In this document: positions 1 through 5,857 of the stretch, piece by piece
Layout: the number at the start of each line of letters is the position of its first letter
Position numbering within the stretch: the first letter of the stretch is position 1
From: Bacteroidota bacterium
GTDB taxonomy: Bacteria > Bacteroidota > Bacteroidia > B-17B0 > Aurantibacillaceae
NCBI GenBank assembly: GCA_025359355.1
Contig: JANYGR010000100.1
Coordinates: 1-7,781, forward strand
Reading direction: 5' to 3'
DNA: 7,781 bases
Translations under genes and position numbers: made by a program
The notes under the pieces: model-generated
The model's input: the letters and a program-made list of their open reading frames with translations, nothing else
Databases searched by the model: none
Told to the model about the DNA's origin: nothing

Positions 1-240
1 TTGATTTTAATTGGCACTAATTTATCGGATGCCATGTTGATTCAACCTACTATATTTTCTAATACAGTTAAAGCGCACCCCCTCGAAATTTTTTTAGTAA
101 TTATAATGGCTGGTGCTATTGGCGGTGTTTTAGGAATGGTAGTGGCTATTCCAAGTTATACATTGTTGCGAATAATTGCCAAAGAATTTTTACATCACTA
201 TAAGTTTTTTCAAAAATTAACTGAAAATATTCCTGAGTAA
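1..240 (+). CDS. AI-2E family (PerM/DUF20) membrane transporter, C-terminal part only
   Basis: This is the last ~79 residues of a multi-spanning inner-membrane protein of the AI-2E exporter family, cut by the left window edge. The in-frame TTG at base 1 is almost certainly an internal leucine codon, not a start. The visible part carries the family's C-terminal signature: the segment QPTIFSNTVKAHPLEIF at residues 15-31, then a hydrophobic glycine-rich stretch (about residues 31-57) ending AIPSYTLLRIIAKEF, then a short polar tail. Members have roughly 340-390 residues and several membrane helices, so about three quarters of the gene lies outside the window. Family members have been linked to autoinducer-2 export or ion/H+ antiport, but most, including Bacteroidetes copies, have no proven substrate. 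The stop is 27 nt before the DUF2461 start on the same strand, so the two may be co-transcribed. Confidence 0.88.
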   Translation: MILIGTNLSDAMLIQPTIFSNTVKAHPLEIFLVIIMAGAIGGVLGMVVAIPSYTLLRIIAKEFLHHYKFFQKLTENIPE

Positions 241-267
241 AAACATTTATTTTAATTTCACTTGAAG

Positions 268-921
268 ATGGAAACAATTTTAAAATTTTTAAAACAACTC
301 CCAAAAAACAATAACAAAGAATGGTTTGACGCTAACCGTAAAACATACGAATTATGTAAAGCTGAGTTTGAAAACATTGTAAAGTCAGTAATTGATAAAA
401 GTGTTGTTTTTGATAAGGAATTAGCCAGTTTAGAAGCCAAGAAGTGTTTGTTTCGAATTAATAAAGATGTTCGTTTTAGTAAGGATAAATCACCCTACAA
501 AACAAATATGGGAGCGAGTATTAATCCTGGCGGAAAAAAATCAATGATACCTGGTTATTATTTAAATATCGAACCAGGGAAAAGTTTTTTAGCTGGTGGT
601 TGTTATCAACCTACGCCAGAAATGCTTGCTGCCATTAGACAAGAGATTGATTACAATACAGCTGATTTAAAAAAAATAATTTCAGCGAAAGATTTTAAAA
701 CTTATTTTAAAGAACTTTCTCAAGAAGATAAATTAAAAACAGCTCCCAAAGGCTATGAAAAAACTCATCCAGATATCGGGTTGTTGCAACACCGACACTT
801 TATCGCTATTCATCATTTAACAGATATGGATGTTCTGAATAAAAATTTCCCCACTTACGTAGCGAAAGTATTTAAAGCCATGTTGCCTTTAAATCAATTT
901 CTAAGAGGCTGCATACCTTAA
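268..921 (+). CDS. DUF2461 domain protein (TIGR02453 family)
   Basis: A 217-residue soluble protein of the DUF2461 family, whose members are about 220 residues long and whose function is unknown. The hallmark segments are present: the N-terminal LKFLKQL..NNNKEWFDANRKTYE (residues 5-28), the central block LFRINKDVRFSKDKSPYKTN at 61-80 followed by MGASI, and the C-terminal block APKGYEKTHPDIGLLQHRHF at 159-178. No signal peptide or membrane segment is visible. I chose the ATG at 268 over the in-frame TTG at 262 because family proteins begin right before this helix and the TTG would add only two residues. The gene follows the transporter by 27 nt and ends 8 nt from the convergent phosphatase gene. 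The last few residues (GCIP) are shorter and less charged than I would expect for this family, but the domain is complete. Assignment to the family is confident; no biochemical role can be given. Confidence 0.9.
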   Translation: METILKFLKQLPKNNNKEWFDANRKTYELCKAEFENIVKSVIDKSVVFDKELASLEAKKCLFRINKDVRFSKDKSPYKTNMGASINPGGKKSMIPGYYLNIEPGKSFLAGGCYQPTPEMLAAIRQEIDYNTADLKKIISAKDFKTYFKELSQEDKLKTAPKGYEKTHPDIGLLQHRHFIAIHHLTDMDVLNKNFPTYVAKVFKAMLPLNQFLRGCIP

Positions 922-929
922 CTGATTTC

Positions 930-1574
930 TTATTTTATTAATTCGAGCAAAGACTCTAATTTATAATCAGCAATCGAAAATTTAGGATTGTGTTTGTGTT
1001 CTTCTTCTGGAATGGCAACCACTTTCATATGCGCAGCTTTACCTGCAATAACGCCATTTACAGAGTCTTCTATAACTAAACAATGTGAAGTATGAATGCC
1101 CAATTCTTCCGCGCAATTAATAAAAACCTGAGGATGTGGTTTACCATGTGTTAAATGCTGAGCCGAACATAAGGCGTCAAAATAATGACCTATTTGTAAG
1201 GTTTCGATCACGGTTTTCATCAATCCAACGTTTGAAGAAGTTGCTAAACCAATTTTAAAATTATTCGTTTTTAAAAATTCAAACGCTTCCAAAACGCCTT
1301 TCATTGGTTTACCTTCTTCCTTAATTAAAAGACAAAGTCTGTCAACCACCAACGTGTCAAATTCAGAAACGGTAATACTACTGTAATTATGGTTTTTAAA
1401 CCAAAATTCAATCACTTCCTTAAAGCGCATCCCCGTTGTAATTCGGCAATCGGCATCTGTAAAAGGGATCCCAATTTCTGTAAATCCTTCTATCATAGCC
1501 CTTCTCCAAAGGTATTCCGAATCGATAATGACACCGTCCATATCAAATATAACGGCCTTTATGTTGGTTAGCAT
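930..1574 (-). CDS. hxpB: HAD-superfamily sugar-phosphate phosphatase, HxpB-like
   Basis: A 214-residue haloacid dehalogenase (subfamily I, beta-phosphoglucomutase/phosphatase group) that should dephosphorylate small phosphorylated sugars or sugar alcohols in the cytoplasm, using Mg2+ and an aspartyl-phosphate intermediate. All four motifs are intact: motif I DMDGVIIDSE with nucleophile D11 and acid/base D13, motif II around T112 (GLATSS), motif III K145 (GKPHPQ), and motif IV E169-D170 (VIEDSVNG). The cap domain lies between about residues 17 and 85. Resemblance to E. coli HxpB (YniC, 2-deoxyglucose-6-phosphatase/hexitol phosphatase) extends beyond the motifs: the LWRRA helix, the FDALCSAQHL..KPHPQV stretch and a C-terminal NPKF..AD.KL.SL.EL segment recalled from that protein. 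E. coli HxpB has about 222 residues. Beta-phosphoglucomutase or another sugar phosphatase remains possible. The gene is monocistronic, convergent with DUF2461 and divergent from the glycosyltransferase, with a TATCTTCG promoter candidate 25 nt upstream. Confidence 0.88.
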   Translation of the reverse strand: MLTNIKAVIFDMDGVIIDSEYLWRRAMIEGFTEIGIPFTDADCRITTGMRFKEVIEFWFKNHNYSSITVSEFDTLVVDRLCLLIKEEGKPMKGVLEAFEFLKTNNFKIGLATSSNVGLMKTVIETLQIGHYFDALCSAQHLTHGKPHPQVFINCAEELGIHTSHCLVIEDSVNGVIAGKAAHMKVVAIPEEEHKHNPKFSIADYKLESLLELIK

Positions 1575-1599
1575 TGTTAATTTCTTTGTTTAATAGTTG

Positions 1600-1607
1600 C
1601 GAAGATA
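1600..1607 (-). promoter_or_regulatory. Promoter -7 candidate for the HxpB-like gene (TATCTTCG)
   Basis: Read on the minus strand, TATCTTCG is one base from the Bacteroidetes -7 consensus TAnnTTTG. It ends 25 nt before the ATG at 1574, giving a leader of about 20 nt. No TTG is seen 17-23 nt upstream, so the -33 element is weak or absent. The call is inferred from consensus and placement. Confidence 0.4.
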
Positions 1608-1633
1608 CATTAATTTATAGTTGGTTAAGATGG

Positions 1634-1641
1634 TATTTTTG
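1634..1641 (+). promoter_or_regulatory. Promoter -7 candidate for the glycosyltransferase gene (TATTTTTG)
   Basis: TATTTTTG matches TAnnTTTG exactly and ends only 4 nt before the ATG at 1646. If used, transcription would start at or within a base or two of the start codon, giving a leaderless mRNA. No TTG lies at the usual 17-23 nt upstream, so support is from the -7 box alone. Confidence 0.4.
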
Positions 1642-1645
1642 CTAT

Positions 1646-2788
1646 ATGTATTTTCCCGATTTTGTTGATATTGGAGCAGACGAGTATCTGTTGGTAGCTT
1701 TTATAGTTTCCTTAGTTGGCATTTGTATTCATTATGTTATAAATGTTCTTCCGCTTGGTAATTTAAAAACTAATTTATTGGAACAGGCTACTACTCAAGA
1801 GCCTGTATCCATAATTATTTGCGCACGTAATGAAGATGACAATCTAACTGAATTTTTACCAAAAATTCTTACTCAAAATTATCCTGAATTTGAAGTGATA
1901 GTAGTTGACGATTGTTCATACGACAATACAGAGAACGTTATTGACGAGTTTGCGAAAATTTTCCCTAACCTAAAAAAGGCTAGTATTAAAGAAGATGATT
2001 ATTATAAGCATGGAAAAAAGTACGCGATGTTAATTGGCATTAAAGCCACCAAGTATAATAATTTACTGTTAACAGATGCCGACTGCTTTCCCGCCAACGA
2101 CAATTGGTTACAAAGCATGAGTGCTGGTTTTGTAAACAAAAAAGAAATTGTTTTAGGTTACGGAGCTTACAAAAAAGAAGATGGTTTTTTAAATAAATTA
2201 ATTCGTTTCGATACATTTTTAATAGCCACTAATTACTTATCAGCCGCTATTAAAGGTAAACCTTACATGGGTGTTGGAAGAAATTTAGCCTATAAAAAAG
2301 ATTTATTTTATAAAGAAAAAGGCTTTGCCAAACATTATCATATTACATCAGGCGATGATGATCTATTTGTTAATCAAGCTTGTAATGCCGAAAACACGAA
2401 CATTTCGGTGTCTCATGATGCTATCACATACTCACTGGCAAAAAAAACATTTTCAGATTGGAAGCGACAAAAACAACGTCACTTAACTACTGCACCGCAT
2501 TATAATTCGGCTAGTAAAACAAAAATTATGTTAGGTTATGGTTTTCAATATGCTTTTCATATTTTATTAATTCCCTTATTGTTTTTTAAAACAACCCTTG
2601 TTGTTGCAGCTGCTGGATTAATCTTTAAAATATGCTTACAATTTGTTATCTTTAACAAAGCAGCCAAAAAATTAAACGAAATGGATCTTTGGAAACTCGC
2701 CTTTGTATATGAATTTATCTTACTAATTGTTTATCCAATATTTCACATCAGTAAAATGTTTCACAAGCCTAATAAATGGAAGAGTTAG
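1646..2788 (+). CDS. Membrane-bound GT2 family glycosyltransferase
   Basis: A 380-residue inverting GT2 enzyme that transfers a sugar from a nucleotide donor at the cytoplasmic face of the inner membrane; acceptor and sugar cannot be read from sequence. An N-terminal helix (about residues 14-36) precedes the catalytic GT-A domain. That domain shows SIIICARNEDDNL (55-67), the donor-binding VVDDCS (86-91), the metal-binding TDADC (143-147), the acceptor-side GVGRNLAYKK (209-218), GDDDLF (236-241) with the likely catalytic acid, and QKQRH (275-279), a QxxRW-like motif. Three hydrophobic helices follow near 298-316, 318-337 and 350-368. This layout resembles processive or lipid-linked synthases of the hyaluronan/cellulose-synthase type. 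I chose the ATG at 1646. The same frame opens at a TTG at 1574, but that lies inside the divergent gene's start region and adds 24 residues of non-family sequence. The gene overlaps the sigma factor by 13 nt. Confidence 0.9.
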   Translation: MYFPDFVDIGADEYLLVAFIVSLVGICIHYVINVLPLGNLKTNLLEQATTQEPVSIIICARNEDDNLTEFLPKILTQNYPEFEVIVVDDCSYDNTENVIDEFAKIFPNLKKASIKEDDYYKHGKKYAMLIGIKATKYNNLLLTDADCFPANDNWLQSMSAGFVNKKEIVLGYGAYKKEDGFLNKLIRFDTFLIATNYLSAAIKGKPYMGVGRNLAYKKDLFYKEKGFAKHYHITSGDDDLFVNQACNAENTNISVSHDAITYSLAKKTFSDWKRQKQRHLTTAPHYNSASKTKIMLGYGFQYAFHILLIPLLFFKTTLVVAAAGLIFKICLQFVIFNKAAKKLNEMDLWKLAFVYEFILLIVYPIFHISKMFHKPNKWKS

Positions 2789-3396
2789 ATCCGGAAAATA
2801 AACTTACCACAAAAGCAGTTTATGATTATAGACTGATACAATTAGCGTTACATCAAGCTGATCAAAAGGCGTATGCTGAGCTCATGCATCGTTATCGAGA
2901 ATCGGTTTATTTTATGATGTTGAGAATGGTGAATAATAAAGATGATGCGGATGATTTAACCATTGAAGCCTTTGGCCGAGCATTTAAACGCCTTCATCAA
3001 TACACGCCAACCTTTGCCTTTAGTACTTGGTTGTTTAAAATAGCAAGTAATAACGCCATTGATTTTTTAAGAAACAAAAAGAAAACAGCAGCCTTCTCAT
3101 TAGATAGTAAACAGGAAAACGACGAAGGACAAACTATTTCTCAAAATATCAAATCGCAAACACTAGATCCTGAAGAACATATTATCAAAAAACAAAAAAT
3201 AAAATTATTATATGAGGTAGTTGAAAAATTAAAGCCACATTATAAAGATTTAGTTAAATTGCGTTATTTCGATGAATTAAGTAACGAAGAAATTTCGGTT
3301 AAATTAAACTTGCCTTTAGGCACAGTAAAGGCACAGCTTTTCAGAGCAAGAGAATTGTTATACAACATCTTAAAAAATCAAGAAAATAAAATGTAA
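2776..3396 (+). CDS. ECF-type RNA polymerase sigma factor (sigma-70 family)
   Basis: A 206-residue group 4 (ECF) sigma factor that directs RNA polymerase to a dedicated promoter set. Region 2 spans about residues 28-100: AYAELMHRYRESVYFMMLRM (32-51) is region 2.1, DDADDLTIEAFGRAFKRL (56-73) is region 2.2, and FAFSTWLFKIASNNAIDFLR (80-99) covers 2.3-2.4. A polar linker (about 100-137) leads to region 4, whose helix-turn-helix is LSNEEISVKLNLPLGTVKAQ (168-187). There is no region 1.1 or 3, as expected for ECF factors. The start overlaps the end of the glycosyltransferase gene by 13 nt in another frame, implying translational coupling. No anti-sigma or FecR-like gene is adjacent, so the regulator and regulon are unknown. 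The assignment to the family is firm; which ECF subgroup it belongs to is not determined. Confidence 0.93.
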   Translation: MEELDPENKLTTKAVYDYRLIQLALHQADQKAYAELMHRYRESVYFMMLRMVNNKDDADDLTIEAFGRAFKRLHQYTPTFAFSTWLFKIASNNAIDFLRNKKKTAAFSLDSKQENDEGQTISQNIKSQTLDPEEHIIKKQKIKLLYEVVEKLKPHYKDLVKLRYFDELSNEEISVKLNLPLGTVKAQLFRARELLYNILKNQENKM

Positions 3397-3403
3397 CGTA
3401 TTT

Positions 3404-3431
3404 TAAAATTCAAATTAGCTTTTGAATTTTA
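3404..3431. terminator. Perfect 11-bp AT-rich hairpin between the sigma factor gene and rsmG
   Basis: TAAAATTCAAA at 3404-3414 and its exact reverse complement at 3421-3431 flank a 6-nt loop (TTAGCT). Only one G-C pair is present, and the 3' side is followed by TCATCTTATTC, not a clean U-run. It could be a weak bidirectional terminator of the sigma gene, or an RNA structure controlling rsmG, whose ATG is 15 nt further on. Confidence 0.45.
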
Positions 3432-3446
3432 TCATCTTATTCTATT

Positions 3447-4082
3447 ATGCAACCAACTATTATTTTAAAATACTTCCCTAATCTTACAGAACTTCAAAAA
3501 AAACAATTTGAACAATTGTATGATTTATACGTTTTATGGAACGCTCAAATTAATGTCGTATCGCGTAAAGACATTGATTTATTATTTGAACGACACGTAT
3601 TACATTCCCTAGGAATTGCTAAAGTGATGTCATTTAAACCAGGGACTAAAGTATTGGATGTTGGCACAGGTGGCGGTTTTCCAGGCATACCATTAGCTAT
3701 TTTATTTCCAGAAAGCTCCTTTCATTTAGTAGATAGTATTGGTAAAAAAATAAAAGTAGTTACAGAAGTAGCTTCTGCGTTGGGTTTAACAAATGTAACA
3801 GCAGAACACGAGCGTGCCGAAAAAATAAACGATCGTTATCATTTTATTGTAAGTCGTGCTGTGACTGAGTTCCCTGTGTTTTATAATTGGATTTATCGTA
3901 AAATATTAAAAGATAATTTCAATGATTTACCCAATGGCATTTTATATTTAAAAGGTGGCGATTTGCAAGAAGAATTTGGACATCATTTTGCGAAAGCCAC
4001 CTTTTACAACCTGAAAGATTATTTCTCCGAAGAGTTTTTTGACACAAAAAAAGTAGTGCATTACAAATTAGGGTTTGTGTAA
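3447..4082 (+). CDS. rsmG: 16S rRNA (guanine527-N7)-methyltransferase RsmG (GidB)
   Basis: RsmG transfers a methyl group from S-adenosylmethionine to N7 of G527 in 16S rRNA, near the decoding site; loss of this methylation gives low-level streptomycin resistance in several bacteria. The protein has 211 residues, close to the usual ~207. Motifs are complete: the N-terminal WNAQINVVSRKD (31-42) with FERHVLHSL (47-55), the SAM-binding glycine loop VLDVGTGGGFPGIPLAI (69-85), the acidic LVDS (94-97) at the end of the second strand, the adenine-binding HERAE (121-125), VSRAV (135-139), and LKGGD (168-172). It uses an ATG with no Shine-Dalgarno sequence. It sits 50 nt after the sigma factor gene, with an 11-bp hairpin between them. 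It is therefore uncertain whether it is read through from upstream or has its own promoter. Confidence 0.96.
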   Translation: MQPTIILKYFPNLTELQKKQFEQLYDLYVLWNAQINVVSRKDIDLLFERHVLHSLGIAKVMSFKPGTKVLDVGTGGGFPGIPLAILFPESSFHLVDSIGKKIKVVTEVASALGLTNVTAEHERAEKINDRYHFIVSRAVTEFPVFYNWIYRKILKDNFNDLPNGILYLKGGDLQEEFGHHFAKATFYNLKDYFSEEFFDTKKVVHYKLGFV

Positions 4083-4109
4083 TTGGTTATTTTACAACTT
4101 ATTACCAAT
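4082..4109 (+). terminator. Imperfect hairpin directly after rsmG
   Basis: ATTGGTTAT (4082-4090) pairs with ATTACCAAT (4101-4109) with one T-T mismatch around a 10-nt loop, beginning on the last base of the rsmG stop codon. No U-run follows, so this is only a possible terminator separating rsmG from the CNNM-protein gene. Confidence 0.3.
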
Positions 4110-4141
4110 CATAATCCCTAAAAATATACCGTTTCTATTGC

Positions 4142-4149
4142 TATATTTG
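4142..4149 (+). promoter_or_regulatory. Promoter -7 candidate for the CNNM/CorC gene (TATATTTG)
   Basis: TATATTTG matches the Bacteroidetes -7 consensus TAnnTTTG exactly and ends 22 nt before the ATG at 4172. No clear TTG lies at -33. Its position in a 89-bp gap after a possible rsmG terminator suggests a separate transcription unit. Confidence 0.45.
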
Positions 4150-4171
4150 TAATTAGAATTTATTTTATACT

Positions 4172-5455
4172 ATGTTATTTATTACACTTTTATTGGTTTT
4201 ATTAAATGGTTTTTTTGTGGCCGCCGAATTTGCATTAGTAAAAGTTCGAGGCTCTCAATTAGATATTAAAGTACAAAAAGGCAGCACAAGGGCTAAATTA
4301 GCTAAATCGTTACTAGATAAATTAGATGCTTATTTATCCGCCACACAATTAGGAATTACCTTAGCTTCTCTAGCACTGGGCGCGGTGGGTGAGGAAGCAA
4401 TTTCACATATTGTTGTACGCTTTTTTGAAAAATCAGGTTGGGAAGTAAATCCTTTAACAGTTCATAGTATTTCGCTGCCGGTTGCTTTAACCCTACTTAC
4501 CTTTTTTCATGTTACAATTGGCGAGCAAATTCCGAAAATGATTGGTATTAAATATTCGATGGATACGATTTTATTTGTATCCTGGCCTTTAAAAATATTT
4601 TATGCTGTATTCAGTCCATTTATCTGGTTATTAAACAAATCATCTAATTTAATTTTACGCATATTAGGTATCAAAAAAGTAGGTGATGATGATGTGCATA
4701 CTGAAGAAGAATTACGATTAATCTTAACAGAAAGTGAAGAGGGTGGTGCTATTAAATCGAGTGAAAATGAATTGATACAAAACGTATTTGATTTTGATGA
4801 TCGTTTAGTAAAACAAATTATGGTTCCTCAAAACCGCGTATCTGCACTTGATGTAGAGCTTGGCAGAAACGAAATGATTAAAGTAGTTATTGATGAAGGC
4901 TATTCTCGTTTACCAGTTTATTTAGGAGATATTGATAATGTGATTGGAGTGGTTCACTCTAAAGATTTACTGAAAGCGGTAATTGATAATAAATTCAAGA
5001 CGATTAGAGATATCATGCGACCTGCACATTTTATTCCTGAAAGTATGCATGTCAATAATTTATTACGTGATTTTCAAAAGCTACATATTCAAATGGCTAT
5101 TGTTACCAATGAGTTTGGAGCAACTGCAGGAGTTGTAACAATGGAAGATATTATTGAAGAATTAGTAGGCGAAATACAAGACGAACACGATGAAGAAAAG
5201 CCAAACGTTGAAAAAAAGAACGAACACGAATACATTGTAAATGCACAAGCTACCATTGCTGATGTAAACGAAGCACTCCCTTTTGCCTTACCCGAAAATA
5301 CACACTACGAAAGTGTGTCTGGCTATATTAATTTTATTTTTGGTCGAATACCCGCTACCAATGATAAACGTATAAAAGATGGGTACGAAATAACGATTTT
5401 AAAACGTACTCGCCAAAGTGTTCAAACTATTAGGTTACGAGTGATTGAAGAATAA
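4172..5455 (+). CDS. CNNM-CBS-CorC_HlyC membrane protein ('hemolysin' family, possible Mg2+ transporter)
   Basis: A 427-residue inner-membrane protein with the standard three-part layout. The CNNM (DUF21) transmembrane domain (about 1-165) has hydrophobic segments near 1-21, 56-73, 98-116 and 131-156 and the conserved GEQIPK (117-122). Then comes a CBS pair: CBS1 with IMVPQNRVSALD (216-227), YSRLPVY (244-250) and IGVVHSKDLL (258-267), and CBS2 with IMRPAHFIPES (281-291) and QMAIVTNEFGATAGVVTMED (307-326). A CorC_HlyC domain occupies about 350-427. CBS pairs bind adenine nucleotides (Mg-ATP in characterised homologues), and bacterial CorC proteins export or regulate Mg2+/Co2+. The hemolysin name in databases is historical and should not be read as a toxin. 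All domains are present with no truncation. The ATG is placed correctly for the first helix. A TATATTTG promoter candidate lies 22 nt upstream; the 3' end is 16 nt from a convergent gene. Confidence 0.93.
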   Translation: MLFITLLLVLLNGFFVAAEFALVKVRGSQLDIKVQKGSTRAKLAKSLLDKLDAYLSATQLGITLASLALGAVGEEAISHIVVRFFEKSGWEVNPLTVHSISLPVALTLLTFFHVTIGEQIPKMIGIKYSMDTILFVSWPLKIFYAVFSPFIWLLNKSSNLILRILGIKKVGDDDVHTEEELRLILTESEEGGAIKSSENELIQNVFDFDDRLVKQIMVPQNRVSALDVELGRNEMIKVVIDEGYSRLPVYLGDIDNVIGVVHSKDLLKAVIDNKFKTIRDIMRPAHFIPESMHVNNLLRDFQKLHIQMAIVTNEFGATAGVVTMEDIIEELVGEIQDEHDEEKPNVEKKNEHEYIVNAQATIADVNEALPFALPENTHYESVSGYINFIFGRIPATNDKRIKDGYEITILKRTRQSVQTIRLRVIEE

Positions 5456-5471
5456 ACTTATTGTTTTTTAT

Positions 5472-5759
5472 CTATAATTTTAGCGAATGCACCCTATGGA
5501 TAGGGATAACAACGCCTTGCTTTAAAATAACACGCTTATCGGTTACACCCCAAACGGTAGTATCTACTACTTTACACGATGCGTCATCTTCAAAATAAAT
5601 TCTAATTTTTGTATGCTCTAAATTCCCTAAAGATAATGCTCTGTCTAATTCTGCACGACGTTCGTTAATTTTTTCAGCATCGGTTAATACATCTTCCGAT
5701 GGAAATTTTAAATTTTCAATTTTTTCTTTTTCTATTGCTTCAAAACCAGATAATACCAT
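5472..5759 (-). CDS. Small conserved-looking protein of unknown function (95 aa)
   Basis: I do not recognise a named family. The 95-residue product has two parts: a charged, mostly helical N-terminal half (about 5-48, rich in E and K, including DAEKINERRAELDRALSLGN) and a C-terminal half that looks like a small beta-rich fold (about 50-95). The latter contains TKIRIYFEDD (50-59), TTVWGVTDKRVILKQG (67-82) and VVIPIHRVHSLKL (83-95). No signal peptide, membrane helix or metal-binding cluster is visible. From memory, similar proteins of this size occur across Bacteroidetes. The alternating pattern VWGVTDKRVILKQGVVIPI could suit an SH3- or Sm-like barrel, but that is speculation. It is likely a real gene: it has an ATG start, ordinary composition, and follows the PH-like membrane protein gene by 98 nt on the same strand. 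Its end faces the CNNM gene 16 nt away. Confidence 0.78.
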   Translation of the reverse strand: MVLSGFEAIEKEKIENLKFPSEDVLTDAEKINERRAELDRALSLGNLEHTKIRIYFEDDASCKVVDTTVWGVTDKRVILKQGVVIPIHRVHSLKL

Positions 5760-5797
5760 AATGTTATATTTTTTTAAAGTTAAACAAATTTTATAAT

Positions 5798-5814
5798 CTT
5801 AAAACGAATTTAAG
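5798..5814. repeat. Short inverted repeat in the gap between the two minus-strand unknown genes
   Basis: CTTAAA (5798-5803) and TTTAAG (5809-5814) are exact reverse complements around a 5-nt loop. Six AT-rich pairs form a weak hairpin at best. It is the only structure I see in the 98-nt gap 5760-5857, which has no convincing TAnnTTTG promoter box. Confidence 0.2.
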
Positions 5815-5857
5815 CATAAAAGGTTGCATTTTATTCCTACTAATTTTAAACATTTTT

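Noticed and set aside
258..440. 60-codon minus-strand reading frame opposite DUF2461
   Set aside because: It lies entirely antisense to a gene with clear family motifs, and its product has no recognisable features.
1389..1571. 60-codon plus-strand reading frame inside the HxpB-like gene
   Set aside because: It is antisense to the motif I and cap region of a well-supported HAD enzyme; a shadow frame.
1574..1645. Extended TTG start adding 24 residues to the glycosyltransferase
   Set aside because: It would start on the first base pair of the divergent gene, and the added residues do not look like family sequence; the ATG at 1646 sits just before the expected first helix.
4172..5455. Calling the CNNM/CBS protein a hemolysin or virulence factor
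   Set aside because: The domain layout is that of CorC/CNNM ion-transport proteins; the hemolysin label is a historical database name.
5456..5471. T-run (TTGTTTTTTATC) after the CNNM gene as a possible terminator
   Set aside because: The only adjacent stem is AATA/TATT with a 4-nt loop, too weak to call a terminator.
5492..5505. GC-richer inverted repeat CCCTA-TGGA-TAGGG near the convergent gene ends
   Set aside because: It lies within the coding sequence of the 95-residue protein (IPIHRVH region), no U-run follows on either strand, and the stem is only 5 bp; probably chance.
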